Assembly: GCA_049596455.1 (NCBI GenBank)
Contig: JBMYLP010000007.1
Coordinates: 1 to 64,000 of the forward strand
Source: UBA7446 sp049596455
GTDB taxonomy: Bacteria; Bacteroidota; Bacteroidia; Flavobacteriales; Flavobacteriaceae
Direction: 5' to 3'
DNA length: 64,000 nucleotides
Positions 58,325 to 64,000 of this stretch are shown here, one piece after another. The notes beneath the pieces were generated by a model. That model did no database searches and was not told the origin of the DNA. It saw only the letters and a list, made by a program, of their open reading frames with translations. The number at the start of each line of letters is the position of its first letter. Positions within the stretch are counted from its first letter, which is position 1. Both the position numbers and the translations under genes were made by a program.

Positions 58325-59077
58325 TTAACGATTAAGCACTTTGTATTCTTCATAACACCCACTGATAGCTTCCAAAATTTGCAAATCATTGGCTCCTTTG
58401 ATAAACCCGTCTGAAAAGTTACATTTTCGAAGAATTTCATCGATGTCTATGCGGTCTATTTGGAGTAATTCCTCAAGTGTTTTACGATCATATTTTACGG
58501 CAAGTAAATCACGGAGTTCATTGTTGGTTCGCACTTTTTTAAGCTTCCGTAATTGATTGGGTTTTCGTCCAAAAATATTATACAAAAAATCAGCAGGGTT
58601 AGAAATGGCTTGTAAGATTCGAATTTCTCCCAGTGGAGTTCTGCTACCTCCTTCATATCCCCCAGAGGGTAGTCCTGGAATACTATAGCGGCGCGATCTG
58701 TTGATAGGAATGTTACGTGCATCAATATCCAAATAACCAGTAAGCTGATAGGGTCTAACCACAACTTCTTCGAGTGCCAATGCCAATTCGGTAAGCTGGA
58801 ATCGAGTGTTAGGATACTTGATAAGGTCATTTGAAACGCGCACTTTTATGGATTTGTAGCCCAAATAAGAAAAGTAAAGCGTGTCGTTTACTTCAGCATC
58901 AATTTCAAATTTCCCCTCCTTATCTGTAATAGACATGGTGACTTTGTTCAAGTTGATGATATGCACCGTTGGAATAGGTTTTTGATCGGCAGCATTTTCT
59001 ACATACCCAATAACTTCCTGCCCGAAAGTCACGGAGCAACACATCAATAAAAAGCAATGCGTAAAACGTTTCATCAT
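58325..59077 (-). CDS. Exported protein with carboxypeptidase-regulatory-like domain
   Basis: A 250-residue protein with signal peptide (about 1-19, HCFLLMCCSVTFG then QEVIGYVE). Residues 20-105 form the CarboxypepD_reg-like beta sandwich: VIGYVENAADQKPIPTVHIINLN, ITDKEGKFEIDAEVNDTLYFSYLGYKSIKVRV. The C-terminal half (about 110-250) is basic and not recognised. In Bacteroidota such domains often front TonB receptors; here it stands alone. It is probably periplasmic or surface-located. Function unknown. Confidence 0.75.
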   Translation of the reverse strand: MMKRFTHCFLLMCCSVTFGQEVIGYVENAADQKPIPTVHIINLNKVTMSITDKEGKFEIDAEVNDTLYFSYLGYKSIKVRVSNDLIKYPNTRFQLTELALALEEVVVRPYQLTGYLDIDARNIPINRSRRYSIPGLPSGGYEGGSRTPLGEIRILQAISNPADFLYNIFGRKPNQLRKLKKVRTNNELRDLLAVKYDRKTLEELLQIDRIDIDEILRKCNFSDGFIKGANDLQILEAISGCYEEYKVLNR

Positions 59078-59138
59078 ACAGTACTACAAACTACGTGCAT
59101 TCCATTTTGGTCTGCAATCTTTTGCCCTAAATTTAACA

Positions 59139-59717
59139 CTATGTTATGGAATTTAAATAATCGTGTAGCTTAGCAATAGCACGACTGCGGTGGCTTAGAC
59201 GCAGTTTTACTTCTTTAGCGAGCTCCCCAAAAGTTTTGTTATGCCCTTCCGGGATAAAAAGCGGATCATACCCAAAACCACCCGAACCGCTAAGTTTGTG
59301 GGCAATGGTTCCTTTGACAATCCCTTCAAAAGTGAGTTCTGTTGTGGCGTCTTTGTAGGCAATCACCGTCCTAAATTGCGCTACACGATTTGGCTCGTTT
59401 CCCAAGGCATCTAACAATTTGGCGTTGTTTTTGGCATGGTTTTTTTCTTCTCCCGCATAACGCGCCGAATATACGCCAGGCGCGCCATCAAGTGCTACAA
59501 CTTCCAAACCGCTGTCGTCGGCAAAAACGGGGGTTTTAAACACTTCAAAAATATGTCTTGCTTTGAGCAATGCATTGCCCACAAAGGTATCTTCGGTTTC
59601 GGCAATGTCTTGGTGGTAGTCCAAGTCCGCTAAACTCACGACTGAAAAGCCATCAAAAACAGCTTTTACTTCTTGAACTTTGTTTTGGTTATGCGTAGCA
59701 AAAATAAGTTTTCTCAT
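59139..59717 (-). CDS. rdgB: Non-canonical purine NTP pyrophosphatase RdgB
   Basis: Removes ITP, dITP and XTP from the nucleotide pool. The 192 residues have FATHNQNKVQEVKAVF at the N-terminus, VFADDSGLEVVALDGAPGVYSARYAGEE (about 64-91), and SGGFGYDPLFIPEGHNKTFGEL (about 147-168), all HAM1/RdgB signatures. The start overlaps the rlmH stop by four bases, so the two are co-transcribed. Confidence 0.95.
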   Translation of the reverse strand: MRKLIFATHNQNKVQEVKAVFDGFSVVSLADLDYHQDIAETEDTFVGNALLKARHIFEVFKTPVFADDSGLEVVALDGAPGVYSARYAGEEKNHAKNNAKLLDALGNEPNRVAQFRTVIAYKDATTELTFEGIVKGTIAHKLSGSGGFGYDPLFIPEGHNKTFGELAKEVKLRLSHRSRAIAKLHDYLNSIT

Positions 59718-60187
59718 TCGTGATGATAGGGTTCGTTGTTTAAAATTGAAAAGGCTCTGTAAAGTTGTTCCACCACAAAAATACGCACCATTTGGTGTGA
59801 AAACGTCATGGTTGAAAGCGATATTTTGTGTTGCCCCCTTTTGTATATTTCCGCTGAAAAACCATAGGGTCCGCCAATGGCAAAAACCAGATTTTTAGTA
59901 CCTGCATTCATGCGTTTTTGTATAAAATCTGCAAAACCCTTAGAAGTGTGTTGATTGCCTTTTTCATCAAAAAGCACAAGGATGTCGGAGGGATTGAGTT
60001 GTTTCAACAATCGTTTTCCTTCCTCTTCTTTTTGCTCCGCTTCGCGTAGTTTTTTTGTGTTTTTTAGTTCTGGAAGTTCCACCCATTCAAACTTGATGTA
60101 ATGCGATAGGCGTTTTTGATATTCGGGCAACCACTGGCGCAATGCGTCTTGATTGGTTTTTCCCATACAGATTACTTTAATTTTCAC
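59714..60187 (-). CDS. rlmH: 23S rRNA m3-pseudouridine-1915 methyltransferase RlmH
   Basis: A SPOUT-class methyltransferase acting on 70S ribosomes. The 157 residues end with the knotted SAM site: NLVFAIGGPYGFSAEIYKRGQHKISLSTMTFSHQMVRIFVVEQLYRAFSILNNEPYHHE, with the invariant C-terminal YH. The start is GTG 60187 (MKIKVICMGKT). A TACCTTCG element ends a few bases upstream, so this mRNA also has a very short leader. Confidence 0.95.
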   Translation of the reverse strand: MKIKVICMGKTNQDALRQWLPEYQKRLSHYIKFEWVELPELKNTKKLREAEQKEEEGKRLLKQLNPSDILVLFDEKGNQHTSKGFADFIQKRMNAGTKNLVFAIGGPYGFSAEIYKRGQHKISLSTMTFSHQMVRIFVVEQLYRAFSILNNEPYHHE

Positions 60188-60427
60188 AATGCGAAGGTAT
60201 CAACTTTTATGAAAGCCTGTATTTGAAGTAAGGTGAGTTACGCAGGCGCGCTAGTTGAAATTTAGTTTATTCACTTTTTTGAGGTTGTGTTTTTTTTAAC
60301 TTAGTGCTATTTGTTGTTCCTTGTTCTTAAATCAAAATCCGAATAAAGAAAAGTAATATTCCAAACCAGTTGTAGTATCAATTTTAACTAAAATGCAAGC
60401 CTCCATTTTATTAGTTACCTTAGCAAA
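60188..60427. other. 240-base intergenic gap
   Basis: The largest gap without a recognised element. It separates divergent rlmH and yihY. It must hold both promoters: TACCTTCG near rlmH (minus strand) and a weak TACCTTAG (60417 region) near the YihY gene. No tRNA, stable hairpin or open frame of significance was seen. Confidence 0.5.
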
Positions 60428-61300
60428 ATGCTAAAGGGGTTTATTCAAAAAGGCACGGCATTTTTGCAAAGTATTCGTTTTGGTGATGAACGGTCTCTGT
60501 CACTTTACCAATTGTTGGAGCTTTATGTTTTGGGTGTTCTCAAAGGCGCACTTACCACAAGGGCAAGTAGTATTGCCTTTAGTTTTTTTATGGCGTTGTT
60601 TCCGTTCCTGATATTTGTCCTTAACCTTATTCCGTTTGTTCCTATCGAAAATATCGAGGATACCTTTTCATCATTTTTTCTATCGGTAGCTCCGTCAGAA
60701 GCACAAGATTTTTTGAACAGTGTGCTGTATGATATTCAATCTAAACCCAGAAGAAGTTTACTTTCTTCCACATTTTTACTTTCCATTTTTTTTATGGGCA
60801 ATGGGGTAAATGCCATTTTTGGAGGATTTAGTGAATCTATTCACGTAAGTCTTAGCAGGCATTTTATCAAGCAATATATTTATGCTGTTGCTGTGGGTGT
60901 TTTGTTGGGATTGATGCTGTTAATTTCCATTGCCGGCTATTTGTTTTTTGAACTTTTAGTGGCACAAATTTTCGATTTTGGATTTGAGCTCAGCCCGTGG
61001 GTACGCCTCTTGTTTTTCTTTGGAATGGCATATATGGTAAGCGCTATTTTATTTTACTTTGGTACACATCGTGGGTTTTCTAGTTTCTTTTCAGCAGGTG
61101 CTTTGGTGACCACTTTGTTGTTTGCACTAACCTCGTTTGGCTTTGGAATTTACCTTGACAATTTTGCCCAATACAACCAACTTTATGGCTCTATAGGCGC
61201 AATCCTTATTTTGATGCTTTATATTTGGTTAAATGCGATAGTCTTGTTGTTGGGATTTGAACTCAATGCCTCTATCGCAAAGCTAAAACAGTCTCGCTAA
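60428..61300 (+). CDS. YihY/BrkB-family inner-membrane protein
   Basis: A 290-residue membrane protein with about six helices: 55-75, 112-132, 155-185, 198-218, 228-250 and 255-280. ASSIAFSFFMALFPFLIFVLNLIPF and YGSIGAILILMLYIWLNAIVLLLGFELNA are the YihY family motifs. Despite the old name ribonuclease BN, members are not RNases; function is unclear. Its last base is the first of priA (TAATG), so the two genes are coupled. Confidence 0.9.
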   Translation: MLKGFIQKGTAFLQSIRFGDERSLSLYQLLELYVLGVLKGALTTRASSIAFSFFMALFPFLIFVLNLIPFVPIENIEDTFSSFFLSVAPSEAQDFLNSVLYDIQSKPRRSLLSSTFLLSIFFMGNGVNAIFGGFSESIHVSLSRHFIKQYIYAVAVGVLLGLMLLISIAGYLFFELLVAQIFDFGFELSPWVRLLFFFGMAYMVSAILFYFGTHRGFSSFFSAGALVTTLLFALTSFGFGIYLDNFAQYNQLYGSIGAILILMLYIWLNAIVLLLGFELNASIAKLKQSR

Positions 61301-63735
61301 TGCCATTTTTTTTAGATGTAATTCTTCCCTTACCGCTAAAGGAAACCTTTACCTATGCCATTACGCCAGCCGAGGCAGAGGTGCTAAAGCCCGGAATGCG
61401 CGTTGTGGTTCCGTTTGGCAAGCGAAAAATGTTTACGGCAATTGTTTTCAATGTCCACCAAAACATGCCAAAGGCTTATGAGCCAAAACAAATTGACAGC
61501 ATTATTGATACACAGCCTATACTTGCTCCAGTACAAATTTCCTTTTTGCAATGGATAGCTTCCTACTACCAAGCTCCTTTGGGATTGGTGTTGCGAACAG
61601 CACTTCCTTCTGTGATGCTACTGGAAAGCGAAACGGAACTTATCATTAAAGAATGGAAAGTTGTATTGCCAACGCTATCCAAAAATGCCAAAAAATTATT
61701 GCAACAGGTGCAACCAAATAATACCCTGTCGTTATCTCAGGTGCAGCAGCTTATAGGAGTAAAAAATCCTTTCCCAGTTTTAAACGAGTTAGTTGAAGCA
61801 AAATATGCGGTATTAAAAGAGGAAGTGTATGCGCAATATCAGCCCAAAGAACAAACAGAAGTAGTGCTACATCCACGCTTGAAAGACGATGACGCGCTAA
61901 AGCAGCAACTAGAAGCTTTGGCATCAAAACCAAAGCAGTATAAAACCCTTTTGACTTTTTTGAAGCAAAAAGAAGCCGTTGTGCTTTCAGATTTTTCCAA
62001 AATAGAAACCGTTAGTCCTTCATCTGTTCAGACCCTTATCAAGCACAATGTTTTGGTTAAACAAAAGCGGATTGTAGATCGTTTGCCTACCAAAACAATT
62101 CCAGACGAGCCACTTCTTACTCTAACATTACCGCAGAATAATGCCAAAACGGCCATCCAAAAAAGCTGGGAATCTAAGGCAATTACGTTGCTCCACGGGG
62201 TTACGGGTTCGGGGAAAACCGAAGTGTATATGCATTTGATTCAAGAGCAATTAACTGCTGGAAAACAAGTGCTGTTTTTGGTGCCTGAAATCAGCCTGAC
62301 CACACAGCTCATGCAACGATTATATACGTTTTTTGGACAATATTTGGCAGTATATCACTCCAAATACAGTCCGCAAGAACGAGCCGAAACATGGGAAAAA
62401 ATCAATCAAAATAATCCTAAAGCAAGATTGGTTTTGGGTGCGCGCTCGGCAGCTTTGCTCCCTTTTCATCAGTTGGGATTAATAATTATCGATGAGTCGC
62501 ACGAAACCTCATACAAGCAATACGATGCTGCACCACGATATCACGCCCGAGATGCCGCACTGGTTTTGGCACAGATGCACCACGCAAAAGTGTTGTTGGG
62601 GACTGCAACACCTAGTGTAGAAACCTATCGTCATGCCTCAACGGGCAAATACGGTTTGGTGTCACTTACCGAGCGTTTTCAAGACGCACAAATGCCCGAA
62701 ATCCATTTTGTGGATCTGGCAGAAGCGTATCGAAAAAAGCAAATGAATGGGCATTTAGCGCAGTCACTTGTTCAAGCTATTGAACAAACCCTACAAGGGA
62801 AAAAACAAGTGTTGTTGTTTCAAAATCGGAGAGGATACGCCTCTTTTGTGGAGTGTAGCCAGTGCGCTCACGTACCACAATGCCCAAGCTGTGATGTGAG
62901 TCTTACTTATCATCAGGTGAGCAATGAATTGCGCTGCCACTACTGTGGTTATTCGGAACAATATGCAGCCGCCTGTGCTGCTTGTGGCACGGTTTCGCCG
63001 CAAACTCAGGGATTGGGAACACAACAGTTGGAAGAAGAAATACAACAATTATTTCCTTCAGCACGTGTGGCGCGAATGGATTTAGACACTACCCGAAAAA
63101 AGCATGCGCATCAGAAACTGATTACGGCTTTTGCTCAAGGCGAAATTGATATTTTGATTGGAACGCAAATGGTAACTAAAGGCTTGGATTTTAAACACGT
63201 TACCTTAGTTGGTGTACTATCTGCAGATAACTTTTTACATTTTCCAGATTTTAGGGCACACGAACGCGCTTTTCAAGTGCTGACGCAGGTGGCAGGTCGT
63301 GCGGGAAGATTTGGAGATAACAGCAAGGTTTTGGTGCAAACTTTTCAGCCCAGCCACCCTGTGCTAAAATTTGTTCAGCAGTACGATTACACTTCTTTTT
63401 TTGAGCAACAAATTCAACAAAGACAGCAGTTTGGCTACCCTCCATTTATGCGCATCATTCGAATAGAATTGCGGCATAAAAACATGTCCTCGCTTATCGA
63501 TGCTAGCTCGTGGCTAAAACAAGGATTACAGGAACGCTTTTCCTATGTGTTGGGACCTGCTCCGCCTCTTGTAGGCAGACAACGCAACTATTACATTTTG
63601 CATACACTCATCAAACTACCACTTGAGGTGTCTACATCAGCCGCCAAAACACGTCTTGCTGCCTTGTTGCACAGCTTTGCGCAAGTGGGTGCTTTTAAGC
63701 AGGTTAAGGTGTCAATTGATGTGGATCCGCAATAA
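61300..63735 (+). CDS. priA: Primosomal protein N' (replication-restart helicase PriA)
   Basis: PriA reloads the replisome at stalled forks. The 811 residues have the N-terminal 3' DNA-binding domain (about 1-105), a helicase core with Walker A in GVTGSGKTEVYMHLI (about 298-312) and DESH box in IIIDESHETSYKQYDA, and a zinc region of eight cysteines (CSQCAHVPQCPSCD, then RCHYCGYSEQYAAACAACGT, about 520-570). GLGTQQLEEEIQQLFP and QMVTKGLDFKHVTLVGVLSAD belong to the helicase lobe 2. It starts in the stop of the YihY gene. Confidence 0.97.
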   Translation: MPFFLDVILPLPLKETFTYAITPAEAEVLKPGMRVVVPFGKRKMFTAIVFNVHQNMPKAYEPKQIDSIIDTQPILAPVQISFLQWIASYYQAPLGLVLRTALPSVMLLESETELIIKEWKVVLPTLSKNAKKLLQQVQPNNTLSLSQVQQLIGVKNPFPVLNELVEAKYAVLKEEVYAQYQPKEQTEVVLHPRLKDDDALKQQLEALASKPKQYKTLLTFLKQKEAVVLSDFSKIETVSPSSVQTLIKHNVLVKQKRIVDRLPTKTIPDEPLLTLTLPQNNAKTAIQKSWESKAITLLHGVTGSGKTEVYMHLIQEQLTAGKQVLFLVPEISLTTQLMQRLYTFFGQYLAVYHSKYSPQERAETWEKINQNNPKARLVLGARSAALLPFHQLGLIIIDESHETSYKQYDAAPRYHARDAALVLAQMHHAKVLLGTATPSVETYRHASTGKYGLVSLTERFQDAQMPEIHFVDLAEAYRKKQMNGHLAQSLVQAIEQTLQGKKQVLLFQNRRGYASFVECSQCAHVPQCPSCDVSLTYHQVSNELRCHYCGYSEQYAAACAACGTVSPQTQGLGTQQLEEEIQQLFPSARVARMDLDTTRKKHAHQKLITAFAQGEIDILIGTQMVTKGLDFKHVTLVGVLSADNFLHFPDFRAHERAFQVLTQVAGRAGRFGDNSKVLVQTFQPSHPVLKFVQQYDYTSFFEQQIQQRQQFGYPPFMRIIRIELRHKNMSSLIDASSWLKQGLQERFSYVLGPAPPLVGRQRNYYILHTLIKLPLEVSTSAAKTRLAALLHSFAQVGAFKQVKVSIDVDPQ

Positions 63736-63748
63736 TTGCACGAACAGG

Positions 63749-63779
63749 TTTGTACAAGCAAATAAAATCCGTATTTTCG
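63749..63779 (+). promoter_or_regulatory. Promoter for rpsF
   Basis: TTTG (63749-63752), a 19-base spacer and TATTTTCG (63772-63779, one mismatch to TAnnTTTG) lie 22 bases before the rpsF ATG. Confidence 0.5.
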
Positions 63780-63801
63780 CCGTCCAATTAAAAAATCATT
63801 T

Positions 63802-64000
63802 ATGAACCATTACGAAACTGTTTTCATATTGAATCCCGTTTTATCTGAAGATCAGGTAAAGGAAGCAGTAGAAAAGTATGAGACGTTTATAACGTCTCGC
63901 GGAGGCGAGATTGTCGCCAAAGAGGATTGGGGCTTGAAAAAGTTTGCCTATCCCATTCAGAACAAAAAAAGTGGCTTTTATCACTTACTTGATTTCAAAC
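63802..64000 (+). CDS. rpsF: Ribosomal protein S6, 3'-truncated by window end
   Basis: The first 66 residues of S6: MNHYETVFILNPVLSEDQ, then GGEIVAKEDWGLKKFAYPIQNKKSGFYHLLDF. S6 binds S18 on the 30S platform. The frame is open to the window edge. In Bacteroidota rpsR and rplI normally follow; they lie beyond this window. Confidence 0.96.
   Translation, partial: MNHYETVFILNPVLSEDQVKEAVEKYETFITSRGGEIVAKEDWGLKKFAYPIQNKKSGFYHLLDFK

Noticed and set aside
60188..60427. Possible tRNA or small RNA gene in the 240-base gap
   Set aside because: No cloverleaf, TTC-loop sequence or stable terminator was found; the gap seems to hold only divergent promoters.

Overview
The window is one contiguous piece of a bacterial chromosome from a marine-type member of the Bacteroidota, most likely a Flavobacteriia species. 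The evidence is the AT-rich sequence, the near absence of Shine-Dalgarno sites, and the recurring Bacteroidota promoter element TAnnTTTG upstream of many genes. Family content agrees: DUF4252, DUF4199, DUF5362 and DUF6580 proteins, a GlmU-like enzyme of the Bacteroidetes type, a divergent proteorhodopsin/Blh pair, and the order rplQ-carA-eno-gltA-DDAH-ctlX-argS. Gaps are tiny and gene ends often overlap, as in a streamlined genome.

Layout. 1-8048: the distal spc and alpha ribosomal operons (L5, S14, S8, L6, L18, S5, L30, L15, SecY, IF-1, L36, S13, S11, S4, RpoA, L17), closed by a strong terminator. 8.0-13.6 kb: carA, enolase, citrate synthase and two guanidino-group-modifying enzymes (DDAH-like and CtlX). 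14-20.5 kb: argS, a green-tuned proteorhodopsin facing its retinal-making enzyme blh, ffh, folD and queE. 20.5-23.7 kb: a Cys-cluster protein, an ABC permease, a PLP beta-synthase and a small membrane protein. 23.9-31.6 kb (minus strand): a fatty-acid beta-oxidation block (fadE, thiolase, fused dehydrogenase/hydratase, MarR regulator, acyl-CoA ligase). 31.6-41.6 kb (minus): purL, an RNA m5C methyltransferase, an MsbA-like exporter, a phosphohexomutase, a GT2 glycosyltransferase and a DUF4199 protein. 41.7-50.4 kb: rpmE2, a GlmU-like enzyme, mtaB, small proteins, rpmH, carB and rmuC. 50.4-54.8 kb: a B12-riboswitch-controlled TonB receptor, with a divergent DUF6580/VOC pair and a convergent S41 lipoprotein protease. 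54.9-56.9 kb: an ECF sigma/anti-sigma/DUF4252 cassette. 56.9-64 kb: purB, a surface protein, rdgB, rlmH, a YihY protein, priA and the start of rpsF.

How the genes work together. Most of the window is core metabolism. carA and carB, on separate operons, supply carbamoyl phosphate for arginine and pyrimidines; the beta-oxidation block feeds acetyl-CoA to citrate synthase; proteorhodopsin plus Blh gives light-driven proton pumping; the riboswitch/TonB locus handles corrinoid uptake.

Three places look damaged. The 5' end of rplE is not L5 sequence (1-108). The DDAH-like gene loses frame in a G run at 11811-11814. carB lacks about 12 conserved codons and changes frame near 46684-46689. These may be assembly or amplification artefacts or real lesions; the sequence alone cannot decide. 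I saw no tRNA, rRNA, CRISPR array, insertion sequence, prophage or recognisable defence system.
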